DNA of 14,996 bases from DATGMB01 sp035293845 (lineage in GTDB: Bacteria; Acidobacteriota; Terriglobia; Bryobacterales; Bryobacteraceae): NCBI GenBank assembly GCA_035293845.1, contig DATGMB010000316.1, positions 1 to 14,996 of the forward strand, written 5' to 3'. The position numbers were made by a program, and so were the translations under genes. The notes under the pieces are model-generated. The model was not told where the DNA came from, did not search any database, and saw only the letters and a list, made by a program, of their open reading frames with translations. Of this stretch, positions 5,773 through 14,398 are shown piece after piece (the first letter of the stretch is position 1; each line of letters starts with the position of its first letter).

Positions 5773-6633
5773 TCAAAACTCCACTAGTTTCTTCAGGTTC
5801 CGTCCGCAGATCCGGCTCGCCTCCAGTTTGTTCCCGCCCGGCCCGGGCCAGTGGGTTTCGAGGCTGATCCAGCCGCGGTAGCCGTCGGAAACCAGGGCCG
5901 CGAGCTGCCCCTTCCAGTCGATGGCGCATTCGCCCAGCGGGCCGAACGTGGGGGTGTGGCCGGTGACGAAGCAGTCCTTGGCGTGGACGTGGACGATGCG
6001 GGCCGGCGGCAGCAGCCGGTAGCCTTCCGGAAACGGGTTCTCGCCGGCCACCAGCGCGTTGCACGGGTCCCAGACCACCTTCAGATTCGGATGATCGAGC
6101 GCCGCCAGCAGGCGCGCGGTTTCCGCCGCCGTCGCGATGTTGCAGGCGTGCTCGTTCTCGAGCCCGATGGTCACGCCATGGTCCGCCGCCTGGTCGGCCA
6201 GGCCGCGCAAGGCCGCCACGATCGCGTCGAAGCAGGCCTCCGGCCGGACGGTGCGCCAATAAGAGAACACCCGGATGATCCCAGCGCCGGTGCGGCGGGC
6301 GATCTCGAAGGCGCGCCCGGCCAGGCGCGGCTGATCCGCGAAGGTGTGGCTGGAGGCGAAGACATCCTGCTGGAAGCGCGCATCGACCGCCGGCGCGTCG
6401 GGCAGGACGCATTTGAGGAGCGGCGAGGCGATGGAGATAATCTCCAGACCGGCCTCGCGGACCATGGCGGTGGCGCGGTCGAGCTCTTCCTCCGTCAGGT
6501 CGAGGATGTTCTTGCCGAACACCATGCGGAGCTCCGCCCCGGTCATGCCGATTTCGGACATGTTGGCGAGGGCGGTCGAGAGGTCGGGAGAAAACTCGTC
6601 GGTAATGGCGGCGATGCGAAAACGCTGGGACAT
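5773..6633 (-). CDS. Sugar phosphate isomerase/epimerase family protein (xylose isomerase-like TIM barrel)
   Basis: From ATG at 6631-6633 the product is 286 residues, typical for this cytosolic TIM-barrel family. An upstream ATG at 6703-6705 would add 24 residues of unlikely composition and overlap the divergent gene. Metal-site type residues are visible: GLENEH (E159), VVWDPCN (D189), IVHVHAKD (His 215/217, D220) and WISLETHW (E259). Motifs ELRMVFGKNILDL (34-46) and GAGIIRVFSYW (116-126) are also family-like. Such enzymes isomerise or epimerise sugars, inosose or hydroxypyruvate; the substrate cannot be read from sequence. Upstream is a divergent aminotransferase 47 bp away, and downstream is the toxin-antitoxin remnant. 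Confidence 0.88.
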   Translation of the reverse strand: MSQRFRIAAITDEFSPDLSTALANMSEIGMTGAELRMVFGKNILDLTEEELDRATAMVREAGLEIISIASPLLKCVLPDAPAVDARFQQDVFASSHTFADQPRLAGRAFEIARRTGAGIIRVFSYWRTVRPEACFDAIVAALRGLADQAADHGVTIGLENEHACNIATAAETARLLAALDHPNLKVVWDPCNALVAGENPFPEGYRLLPPARIVHVHAKDCFVTGHTPTFGPLGECAIDWKGQLAALVSDGYRGWISLETHWPGPGGNKLEASRICGRNLKKLVEF

Positions 6634-6642
6634 GGAAGGCTC

Positions 6643-6648
6643 ATTATA
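6643..6648 (-). promoter_or_regulatory. Perfect TATAAT -10 element just upstream of the isomerase start
   Basis: The minus strand reads TATAAT, nine nucleotides before the ATG, with no Shine-Dalgarno between. If used, transcription would begin within a few bases of the start codon, giving a leaderless or nearly leaderless mRNA. No clear -35 hexamer is seen (the spacing region reads GCCCGC/TGCCCG). Confidence 0.4.
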
Positions 6649-6680
6649 GCGGCGGGCACGATGGGGCGGGCAATGAGAGA

Positions 6681-7865
6681 ATGAGGGACATGCCGCAAAT
6701 CGCAACTTCTGTGGAGAATGTGCCGCACTCGCGCATCCGGGAAATCGGCGAGATCGCCATGGGGATGCAAGGCGTGCTGCGCCTGTACTTCGGCGAATCG
6801 AACCTGCCGACGCCGGAGTACATCAAGCGTGCTGCCGTGCGCGCGCTCGAAGACGGCTACACGTTTTATACGGAAAACGCCGGACTGCCCTCGTTGCGGC
6901 GGGCCATCGCGGCCAATTATCTCCGCCTGCACGGAGTGGAGCTGGACCCGGCGCGCGAGATCGTGGTGACGGCTTCGGGCGTGCAGGCGCTGAACCTGGC
7001 CATCCGCTGCGTGCTCGACCCGGGGGAACGCATGCTCGCGCTGACACCCGCGTGGCCCAACGGCAGCGCCAGCGCGATGATGGCCAATGCCGAGGTCGTG
7101 CAGATCCCGCACCCGCTCTGCGGCGGCCGGTACCGCATCGACTTCGACGCGCTCGAAGCGGCAGTGACGCCGCGCACGCGCCTGCTGCTCTACACCTCGC
7201 CTTCGAATCCGCTGGGCTGGGTCGCTACGGAAGCCGAGCAGCGGGAACTGCTCGAATTCGCCCGCCGGCACGATCTGTGGCTGCTGGCCGATGAAGTCTA
7301 CGACCGGCTCTATTATCAGGCGGACCGGCCGGGCGGGCCGGCGCCCTCCATCCTGCGGCTTGCCACGCGCGAGGACGCCGTGATGGTGGTGCAGTCGTTT
7401 TCGAAAAGCTACTGCATGACGGGCTGGCGGGTGGGCTGGCTGGTGGCACGCGGGGATGCAGCGGCCAAGGCCACGCAGTTGAACGAGTTCATCGTCTCGC
7501 ATGCCCCGACCTTCGCGCAGAAGGCCGGGGAGACGGCGCTGGCCGAGGGCGAGCCGGAGCTGCTCTGTATGCTGGAGCGGCTGAAGCAGAACCGCGAGCT
7601 CTGCCTGCAAGCGTTGCGCGCGATGCCCGGCTTGACCGTGCCGGAGCCGGAGGGCGCCTTCTACCTGTTCCCGCGGGTCGAGGGCCTCGAAGATTCCTTC
7701 GGCTTCTGCCGGCGGCTGCTCGAGGAAACGCGCGTCGGGCTGGCGCCCGGTGTGGCCTTCGGCGCGGGCGGCGAGGGCTCGATCCGCATCTGCTACGCGG
7801 CGGAACCGTCCGTACTGGAGCCGGCGATGGAGCGCCTGGCAGGGTTCCTGCGCGCGGGCAGCTAG
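6681..7865 (+). CDS. PLP-dependent aminotransferase, class I/II (fold type I)
   Basis: The 394-residue length is usual for aspartate-aminotransferase-like class I enzymes. Visible motifs are YTFYTENAGLPSLRRAIA (60-77), the cofactor-contact TASGVQALN (97-105), YTSPSNPLGW with Asn176, LLADEVYDRL with Asp204 and Tyr207, and QSFSKSYCMTGWRVGW with the Schiff-base Lys242 and Arg250. The substrate carboxylate Arg is at 369 (GSIRICYA). It transfers an amino group between an amino acid and a 2-oxo acid in the cytosol; the substrate is not determined. An alternative in-frame start is at 6690-6692 (residue 4), and neither start has a well-spaced ribosome binding site (AGAGA abuts 6681). It is divergent from the isomerase gene and convergent with the pentapeptide gene 37 bp away. 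Confidence 0.92.
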   Translation: MRDMPQIATSVENVPHSRIREIGEIAMGMQGVLRLYFGESNLPTPEYIKRAAVRALEDGYTFYTENAGLPSLRRAIAANYLRLHGVELDPAREIVVTASGVQALNLAIRCVLDPGERMLALTPAWPNGSASAMMANAEVVQIPHPLCGGRYRIDFDALEAAVTPRTRLLLYTSPSNPLGWVATEAEQRELLEFARRHDLWLLADEVYDRLYYQADRPGGPAPSILRLATREDAVMVVQSFSKSYCMTGWRVGWLVARGDAAAKATQLNEFIVSHAPTFAQKAGETALAEGEPELLCMLERLKQNRELCLQALRAMPGLTVPEPEGAFYLFPRVEGLEDSFGFCRRLLEETRVGLAPGVAFGAGGEGSIRICYAAEPSVLEPAMERLAGFLRAGS

Positions 7866-7902
7866 GGCCGCGGCTGGCCGCCGTCCGGTTCGGCTGCCAC
7901 TG

Positions 7903-10365
7903 CTATTCCTGTTCCTCGTCTTCGTCGCAATAGGAATCGGGAGTCGGGGTGCACTTGGGCGGTTTGGGTGGCTCGCGGACACGCAGCCATAGCGGATCCC
8001 ATTGGACGCCATCACGCTGAAGCTTGCCCAGCGTCCGGCCATTCGGCAAAGTTGTGCTATCGGTCATCACCTGAATATCGAGACCTTTCGTGGGCTCGCT
8101 GAGCGTTTGCAGGAAGGGATCGATGCGGCGGTTCGGTCCCAAACGCTGAACGCGCATCATCGTGCAGAAAACCGCAAGGGCGTCCCCTTCGGGCACGATC
8201 GTAAATAGCACGTATGCCGGTTGGATGTTTTGCGGATTGGTGCTCTCGTTGTCCAGTATCCAGCGGCCGCGCTCCTTGGAAACCAGGCGCGCTCCACTCG
8301 CCAGCCGCACCGACTTCGAATCGAACGCCTTTCGGATATCCAGGTGCAGATCCTGCCTCACCGACGCATCCAACGCATCCGCGAGAGCCGATGGGAGCGA
8401 AAACATATAGACACCGTCCGGCCCTGACACCAGAGCGCCGGTGAGGTTCGCGCCCTGGAGCTTTGCATCGGTAAAATCGGCGCCCGCCAGAAAAGCGCCT
8501 TGGAGGTCGGACTCAGACCTGGTTTGCGGGTGAGGCTGCAATTTCGCTCGCGTCAATATGGTTTGTGTCAGGTTGGCGTTCGTCAGGATCGCCCCCCGCA
8601 GGTCGGCGTTGTCGAGGTCGGCGCCCGCCAGGTTCGCCTGGGCGAGTTTGATGCCTATCATTGGGGCGCCTGCCAGGTGCGGCCGCTCGCCGCTGTCGCC
8701 GATGTAAATCTGAACGCGGTTTGCGGTTACATTTTCGAAGTTGGCGTCCGTGAGATTGGCGCCGACGAGATAGGCGTCGCTGAGGTCGGCATACTTCACG
8801 TCCGGCGGGATGGCGGGATCTGCTTTCGGACAACCGTGAGCGCCGAACTGCGCTCCGCTGAGCTCAGCATCCCCGAACTGCGTGCCCTGGAGGCCCGCGC
8901 CCTTGAACCAGGCGTTGTCGAATCTCGATGGTGTCTTTACGCCGTCGATGGTGGCGGGGTTAAAATTGGCGTTCGACAGGTCGACGCCATCCAGCAGAGC
9001 ATCGCGCGCGTCCATGCCGGTCAGATCCGTTTTCTCCAGGTTCCGGATGGTCGCACAGGTGAGATCGAGCGCAGTCCAGCGCTTTCCGAACAGGCCCGCC
9101 TGAAATGTGGCGCCGCGCATTTGCGTGCGGTTTTCCGGATCGGTCGATGCGATCAACGGCCTTGCGGCGATGGCGCGAGAAAGGTCGCAACCGCAGAGGT
9201 CGGCGCCGGTGACGTTGGCGCCGCTCAGGTCCGCACCATCGAACTTCACGCCTTTTAATATGCTTCCGGTGAAATTGGCGTTGGTCAGATTGCGGTTGCG
9301 CAGGTCGAGGCCAGTCAGCACCGAGTACATCGCCTGAAGACCGGAGAGGTCCGTGGGGAGTTCGGTGAATTCCGCACCGGTGAGATCCAACAGGCTCCAG
9401 TCGCGGCCAAGCAGGTGGAACGGGATTTTCGCGTTGACAAAGCTGGTCTTGCGGAGGCCCGGCCGTGGGCTGTCGCCGGTATAGAACCTCAACTCCAATC
9501 CGGGCCCGCGAGCTACCCCGCGGAGGTCTGCGCCGTCGAAAACGGCGCCATCGGCCCTCGTCCTGAAAAAGCGGCTGTCACTGAAGTTGACGCTGCGGAA
9601 CTTCGTGCCGTCCAGGACCAGGTCCAGTAGCCTCGCGCCCGCCATCTGCGCGCGGTCGAACGTGGCATTCTTGAGACTGGCTGTGCCAATCGTATCCGGA
9701 AAGAACAGGGTATTCCGGCAATCCGCGCCGGTGAGATTGGCCTCCGTGAGATCCGCTATGTACTTGCCGTTCGACAGGTTGGCTCCGGCAAGGTTGGCGC
9801 CGCGCAAAACGATCGTCTCCCGCGCTTGGTTCCTCAAGTCCGCAGATCGCAAGTCCACGCCTGCCAATTGAGGCCGGCGGGCCGCGATCGCGACTTCCCA
9901 CTTCACACGTGGGGTCGGCGACAGCCACAGCCTCCACCTGCCCCCCCAAATATGATTTCCCACCTCCAGCCAATACGTGACCTTCCCGCCCGCTTCCCCC
10001 GGCAACGAGTAATCCAGTCGGATAGAGATTCCCAGCGGCCCCGGAGCGATTTCGCCGGAGAACCGCATCGGCGTGCCCTGCCCGACTGGAGCAAGATGTC
10101 CCCATACCGCTTCGCCGGACCGGTTCGGCGCGGGGCCTGCGCTCACATTAATTTCCCGCTCTTCCGGCCAGGTCCTGAGAACTGCGGTGCGCCGCTCGGG
10201 ATCATTGAGCACCAGGTATAAACGGAAGATCGCGAACTGGCTGGCCGGGGAAATGGCGGCCGCTCCTTCCCTCCAGCACGGTTCGCCACCCTCCACGGCG
10301 AGGAAGCCGCTCCTTCCTTGATGATTGAGGCGAAAGCTGACGTTGCCGAGGTATTCGTAGTCCAT
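7903..10365 (-). CDS. Large pentapeptide-repeat protein with unknown N- and C-terminal domains
   Basis: The 820-residue protein has no signal peptide or membrane segment. Residues 1-165 form a Trp/Arg-rich, probably beta-rich domain I do not recognise. Residues 166-645 are dominated by A(D/N)LxX pentapeptides (for example LRGANLAGANL, FDGADLSGANVTGADL, LAQANLAGADLDNADL), which form a right-handed quadrilateral beta-helix. The helix is broken by inserts that recur: G(R/K)xWxxLDLT near 319 and 427, and YxGDSxxRP-like near 295 and 554. Residues 646-820 are a separate domain (VYMFSLPSALADALDASVRQ, FTIVPEGDALAVFCTMMRVQ) ending in a Pro stretch and a very acidic tail (DEDEEQE). Translation starts 12 bp after the stop of the 1331-residue gene. 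Its ribosome binding site (AAGGAG, 8 nt before ATG) overlaps that stop, implying coupled translation. Function is unknown; pentapeptide helices usually serve as binding scaffolds. Confidence 0.9.
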   Translation of the reverse strand: MDYEYLGNVSFRLNHQGRSGFLAVEGGEPCWREGAAAISPASQFAIFRLYLVLNDPERRTAVLRTWPEEREINVSAGPAPNRSGEAVWGHLAPVGQGTPMRFSGEIAPGPLGISIRLDYSLPGEAGGKVTYWLEVGNHIWGGRWRLWLSPTPRVKWEVAIAARRPQLAGVDLRSADLRNQARETIVLRGANLAGANLSNGKYIADLTEANLTGADCRNTLFFPDTIGTASLKNATFDRAQMAGARLLDLVLDGTKFRSVNFSDSRFFRTRADGAVFDGADLRGVARGPGLELRFYTGDSPRPGLRKTSFVNAKIPFHLLGRDWSLLDLTGAEFTELPTDLSGLQAMYSVLTGLDLRNRNLTNANFTGSILKGVKFDGADLSGANVTGADLCGCDLSRAIAARPLIASTDPENRTQMRGATFQAGLFGKRWTALDLTCATIRNLEKTDLTGMDARDALLDGVDLSNANFNPATIDGVKTPSRFDNAWFKGAGLQGTQFGDAELSGAQFGAHGCPKADPAIPPDVKYADLSDAYLVGANLTDANFENVTANRVQIYIGDSGERPHLAGAPMIGIKLAQANLAGADLDNADLRGAILTNANLTQTILTRAKLQPHPQTRSESDLQGAFLAGADFTDAKLQGANLTGALVSGPDGVYMFSLPSALADALDASVRQDLHLDIRKAFDSKSVRLASGARLVSKERGRWILDNESTNPQNIQPAYVLFTIVPEGDALAVFCTMMRVQRLGPNRRIDPFLQTLSEPTKGLDIQVMTDSTTLPNGRTLGKLQRDGVQWDPLWLRVREPPKPPKCTPTPDSYCDEDEEQE

Positions 10366-10377
10366 GGCGGCTGCTCC

Positions 10378-13300
10378 TTACCGCCTGGAACGTGATGTTT
10401 TCCGCGGTGCTGATTTCTTCTTTACCGGCGCCTTCTTTTTTGCTGGCGCCTTCTTTTTTGCTGGCGCCTTCCTCTTTGCCGCCGCCTTGGCCTGCGGAGC
10501 GCTCTTCGGTTCGGACGGGGCCCATTGACTCACCGACGGTTCGGGTCGCCCGCCCGGCCCCAGCAATCGCTCGTAGTTGAGGGTGTGGAGGGTCCGCCAG
10601 TGGTCCACCGTAATCTTCGCCGCGTTGACGCCCGGTTCGCCCGCGCGGCGGGGTGTGCGCGCCAGCCACGAGCCGTCCGGACTGTAGATGTCGAGCCGGT
10701 AATCTGCCGCCGTAGCTCCCGGCCGCACATACGACAGGACGTAGACGAATCCCTCGGGCTCGGCCGCGATGTCGAGATACTCGATGTTGGCCGAAGGCGG
10801 GTCGTGCAGCGTCATGGTGGCGATCAACTGCCGTACGTTGAGCGAGCCGTCGTCGTTTTTTTGGATGCGGAGCGTCTGGACGTTGGTCGAATCGCGAACG
10901 ATCCACTGAGTTCCCGCCGCCCGAATCTCGACGGTATAGGCCGGCGCGGTTCGCACGGCAATCTCATTTCCTTCCATGCGCGCATCGTATGCGAGGGATT
11001 GTGCGCGATCTTCGATCCGCCAGATCGCGCCTTCGCGGATCGGCGTGACTGCCGAGTCGCCGGACAGGGCGATGCCGCGCCTCTTGAAACCGTCAACGAC
11101 GGCTGCCGAAACACTCCCTCCGCGATCGAGGTCGCTTTTGACGGCCGGATCCAGGTAAACGCGCGGCGCGATACCCGGAGGAACGGCAGCCTGCAGCGCC
11201 GCCGCCAGCTCCGGCGTCACCTGGCGGCCGTCCAGGCCGGCCGCGAATTTGGCCGCCACCTGGAACGTGAGACTGCCGGCGAATGCCTGTGCCGCGTTGC
11301 CGTGAATGTCGAATGCCTGCACGCGCGCGTTTCCCTGCTCCAGAACCAGGATTCGGCCATCGGCGGTGACCGTCATCGCCTTCGGGCCATTCATCAGACT
11401 TTCCTCGATGCCCGGTCCGCTGCGCAGTATCGCCACCGGCGCTTCCGCATCCGGAACGGCGGAGGCGGGGAGCTCGAGGACTTCCATTTTGTGATTCTGA
11501 TAGCTCACCCCGATGGCGTAGCCGCGCGGATGGATCACAACCGCGTCCAAATTCGGCTGGTTGAACACGCCGTAGCATTTTCCGGTTGCGTAGTCGAAGG
11601 TTCCGGACCCCTGGGAGAAATCGACATAGCGCAGGTACGCGCGTCCCGGCTGGCGAGGATCCAGGTAGAAGTTGCGGGGGCTGTATTCAGGGCTCGGATA
11701 GGGATACGCCGCGATCCGCGATGGCTGGCGCTTCAAAACGTAGAGCATCGTTTGGCCAGACCCGAGCTGCCATTCGACGCCCTTGGTCACGATCCTCCTG
11801 CTGTCCGGGGCGGTCCGCTGTGCCGCGAGGAACGGCTGCCGCATGTCCGCCGTTACGGAGGCGCCTGGGCCATCGAGCGCGGACTGCAGGGAGAGCGGGA
11901 ATGTGGCGATGGGCACGGGTCCGAACTGATCGAACGCGAGATACGGCTGGCTCGAAAACACCCGCGATGGCTGCTTCATTCCCGCTTCAGGGTCCAGCCC
12001 CGTGTTGATCACCTGGAACGCGTAGGCTTGTCCGTTGGTCTTCTCGGAGCCGAAATCCATCGGAAGGTTCTGGCCCGAAGCCATCCACGTATAGCCGACG
12101 CGGAACGCCTGGTTGTTACTGGTGATGTTCACCAGGCGGCTGATGCTGTGGCTCGCATCGATGGCGCTTCCGGCGCTGCCAACATCCGGCGGCGCCGTCG
12201 GCGTTTCGGTCCAGAGGTGTTTCCCACCGGAGTAGGACAGCTTGCGTTTGTGCGCGTAAACGGTATTCGCGTCCAGCGGGACCAGCTTTTCCACAATTGA
12301 CCCGCTGACCGAGAGCGTGGCCGTGCCGCTCGCTCCCACCGCCGCGACCCAGTCGCCGGTCCAGACGCCGCAGAGCCAGCCGGTTTCCGAGTACAGGTTC
12401 GCGGTCACTTGAATCTGCACCTCGGCGCCGGCGGGCACGCCCGTGAATGTGTACTCGATCGGCGCGCCGGCTGCGGGCCTGGCCAGTGCCCGCTGCGCGA
12501 TGCTGACGCCTGTCGAGTGGGTCACGATCAGGTCGTAGCGCGCGAAGTTTTCCGGCCACCGCCCGTTGCGTGTCGGATCGGGCGTCACCGTGATTTTCAC
12601 GTCGATGGCGCGCGAGAGTTCCAGCGTGTATACCCGGGGAGATTGCAGCACCGCAACGGTAGTGGAAATCAGGTTGCCGCCCGCGGCGGTCAACGCCAGC
12701 ACCCGATACACCCATCCGGCGATCGGTATCGACTGTGCCACCTGCTGTCCCACAACACGCTCGGCAATCTTCTGCGCCACAAGAGTGAGGCCTTTAGCGA
12801 AAATGACCGCTCCGATGGTGGCAGCAGCCTTCTTGAGCAGAAACTCGGGGGTCATGCTGCGCCGCCACTCCGTGCCCAACTCGCCCGCGGCGACGCTCAG
12901 CAGCGTCTCCAGAAGGAGGGGGTTTGTGAAGAGGCCGAAATACCACGCGGTGGAATCCAGACCTACTCCGAACGCGATCATCAACGAGGGGATTCCGTAA
13001 TTCAGCACAGACGTGCTGATCAGCCCCACTCTAGCCACGTCCGGCTCATCGGCCCCGATGCCCAGGCCTCCCAGGTAGATTTTCGCCTTGACCGCGCCAT
13101 CGGGAAACGGAAACGAGAGTGTCAAACGGTCGGCGGGCAGGGGAATGCCCATCACGGTTCCAACAGGCCGGATGAAGTTGATATAACGGATCGTCGGCGC
13201 CGGGGGGAACGACCGCTCGATTCCACGCTGCTCCCATTCGGGCGTTGCGATCGCTGTGCCTTTCTCATCGAAATACTGAACATAAGCCCCCAGGCAGCGG

Positions 13301-14373
13301 TTCGCCGTGTTTTTCAGGTATAGGTGCGCGCCGCTTGTGTCGTAGGCGACATTGTCCGACACCTCGATTCCGTACCCTGACCCCATATTCGCGAGCGTCC
13401 AGTTGAACGTCTCTCCGGCCTTCAACCCACCGCCGGATTTCCGCAACACCGGAGCCTCGGTCTGCTGTTTATCGTGTGTGACGGGGATTCCCAGGTTGCG
13501 CTGCCAGACCGCTCCGTGCAACGCGGGGTCGTTCTTGGTTGCGTTCAGGATGTACTGGAGCGAGGGCCGCGCGGCCTCCAGCACTCCCTCGCTCAGGTTG
13601 GATTGCGGAATGCGGCGGTTGCCGCTCGCATCTTTCGGCCACTCGATCGGGTCGCCTTTGCCATTGCGGAGATCGTCGGGCGGCTCGACGGGGCGGCCGT
13701 CGGCGTGCATCGCGAACCCGCTGGTTTGCCATGGCTGCCGGGATTTCGGCCCGTGAGTCGAGATGTAGCGCCAGAGCTCGGGATGGAGCATTAGCGACTG
13801 CTCGATGTAGTTGTCGAGCATCTCGGCGGCGATCTCGGCATTCAGGGACGCGATCTCCGGATGTTGGAACAGGATCGATTTCGCCGTCGCGCCGGGAGTC
13901 AGAATCTGTTCGCTGGCCTGAATGATCTCGGCCGGCGCCGCGTTCGCGGATCGGAGCCGTCCCCCGCCGGCGCCGAGTTGCCGCAGAGTGTGTGTCAGAA
14001 CGGATTGGGAAGCGGCGGCGCGGGGGCGACGCATGCGGCGCTCGGCGGCGCGGCGGCGCGCCGCAGGCGGCACATGGATGGCGGAGACCAGCATGTCGCC
14101 CATGATGCTTCCCGCCGGCCCGGGGACGGTGGCGTAGAAGAACGTCACCGCATCGTCGGGGAGCTCCACATGGGGGGCGAAATGCGTCAGCAGGGACAGG
14201 TTTTCCTCTGGAACCATGCCCAACGCGGCATTGTCGGCGCGGTGCGCACGCAGGCCTTTCGCGGTGTGCGCCTCCATTTCGTAAGTCTTTCCCATGGCGT
14301 GAATCGTGATGGGAGCGGTCGAGAGATCGCCCGTGTCTGTGAGGGCGAGATGGAGCGTGGGGCGGTGCGGCAT
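10378..14373 (-). CDS. 1331-residue multidomain protein: hydrophobic core segment, probable beta-propeller, histone-H1-like Lys-rich tail; function unknown
   Basis: The start is taken at ATG 14371-14373 because GGAGG lies 5 nt upstream; an ATG 10 codons earlier lacks such a site. Residues 1-100 are a small domain, followed by an Arg-rich linker (105-120, RRRAAERRMRRPRAA) and a helical part (145-205). A beta-rich domain spans about 305-435. A hydrophobic, Gly/Ala-rich region at about 450-580 (LNYGIPSLMIAFGVGL, IGAVIFAKGLTLVAQKIAER, IAGWVYRVLALTAAGGNLIS) could enter a membrane. Beta-sandwich-like parts cover 580-850. Residues 860-1270 contain propeller-like blades (AMTVTADGRILVLEQGNARV, GFVYVLSYV, YRLDIYSPDGSWLA), reminiscent of NHL repeats but irregular. 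The last 36 residues are Lys/Ala/Pro repeats (KAPAKKK type) as in histone H1-like proteins. No signal peptide or catalytic motif is recognised. It is the first gene of a two-gene unit with the pentapeptide protein. Confidence 0.88.
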   Translation of the reverse strand: MPHRPTLHLALTDTGDLSTAPITIHAMGKTYEMEAHTAKGLRAHRADNAALGMVPEENLSLLTHFAPHVELPDDAVTFFYATVPGPAGSIMGDMLVSAIHVPPAARRRAAERRMRRPRAAASQSVLTHTLRQLGAGGGRLRSANAAPAEIIQASEQILTPGATAKSILFQHPEIASLNAEIAAEMLDNYIEQSLMLHPELWRYISTHGPKSRQPWQTSGFAMHADGRPVEPPDDLRNGKGDPIEWPKDASGNRRIPQSNLSEGVLEAARPSLQYILNATKNDPALHGAVWQRNLGIPVTHDKQQTEAPVLRKSGGGLKAGETFNWTLANMGSGYGIEVSDNVAYDTSGAHLYLKNTANRCLGAYVQYFDEKGTAIATPEWEQRGIERSFPPAPTIRYINFIRPVGTVMGIPLPADRLTLSFPFPDGAVKAKIYLGGLGIGADEPDVARVGLISTSVLNYGIPSLMIAFGVGLDSTAWYFGLFTNPLLLETLLSVAAGELGTEWRRSMTPEFLLKKAAATIGAVIFAKGLTLVAQKIAERVVGQQVAQSIPIAGWVYRVLALTAAGGNLISTTVAVLQSPRVYTLELSRAIDVKITVTPDPTRNGRWPENFARYDLIVTHSTGVSIAQRALARPAAGAPIEYTFTGVPAGAEVQIQVTANLYSETGWLCGVWTGDWVAAVGASGTATLSVSGSIVEKLVPLDANTVYAHKRKLSYSGGKHLWTETPTAPPDVGSAGSAIDASHSISRLVNITSNNQAFRVGYTWMASGQNLPMDFGSEKTNGQAYAFQVINTGLDPEAGMKQPSRVFSSQPYLAFDQFGPVPIATFPLSLQSALDGPGASVTADMRQPFLAAQRTAPDSRRIVTKGVEWQLGSGQTMLYVLKRQPSRIAAYPYPSPEYSPRNFYLDPRQPGRAYLRYVDFSQGSGTFDYATGKCYGVFNQPNLDAVVIHPRGYAIGVSYQNHKMEVLELPASAVPDAEAPVAILRSGPGIEESLMNGPKAMTVTADGRILVLEQGNARVQAFDIHGNAAQAFAGSLTFQVAAKFAAGLDGRQVTPELAAALQAAVPPGIAPRVYLDPAVKSDLDRGGSVSAAVVDGFKRRGIALSGDSAVTPIREGAIWRIEDRAQSLAYDARMEGNEIAVRTAPAYTVEIRAAGTQWIVRDSTNVQTLRIQKNDDGSLNVRQLIATMTLHDPPSANIEYLDIAAEPEGFVYVLSYVRPGATAADYRLDIYSPDGSWLARTPRRAGEPGVNAAKITVDHWRTLHTLNYERLLGPGGRPEPSVSQWAPSEPKSAPQAKAAAKRKAPAKKKAPAKKKAPVKKKSAPRKTSRSRR
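10427..10480. repeat. 18-bp tandem repeat, about three units, encoding the Lys-rich tail
   Basis: GGCGCCTTCTTTTTTGCT occurs exactly at 10427-10444 and 10445-10462, and a diverged third unit follows at 10463-10480. On the minus strand each encodes (K/A)-K-K-K/A-A-P-type hexapeptides (AKKKAP). The exact units and A/T runs suggest slippage-prone variation in tail length. Confidence 0.85.
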
Positions 14374-14398
14374 GGGGTCCTCCGAATGCGAGAGAATT

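Noticed and set aside
5357..6412. 351-codon minus-strand open frame spanning the isomerase gene and the toxin-antitoxin locus
   Set aside because: Only its last ~40 codons are meaningful (the VapC N-terminus); the rest is out of frame with the isomerase and antitoxin genes.
7857..7898. Inverted repeat GGCAGC...GCTGCC between the convergent aminotransferase and pentapeptide genes
   Set aside because: The stem is only six bases with a 30-base loop and no T-run; it is not a convincing terminator.
6543..8042. 499-codon minus-strand open frame under the aminotransferase
   Set aside because: The plus-strand aminotransferase carries all cofactor-site motifs; the minus product is a His/Arg-rich shadow.
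10525..12300. 591-codon plus-strand open frame opposite the large protein gene
   Set aside because: It is an antisense shadow; the minus frame is continuous over 1331 codons with a ribosome binding site and domain structure.
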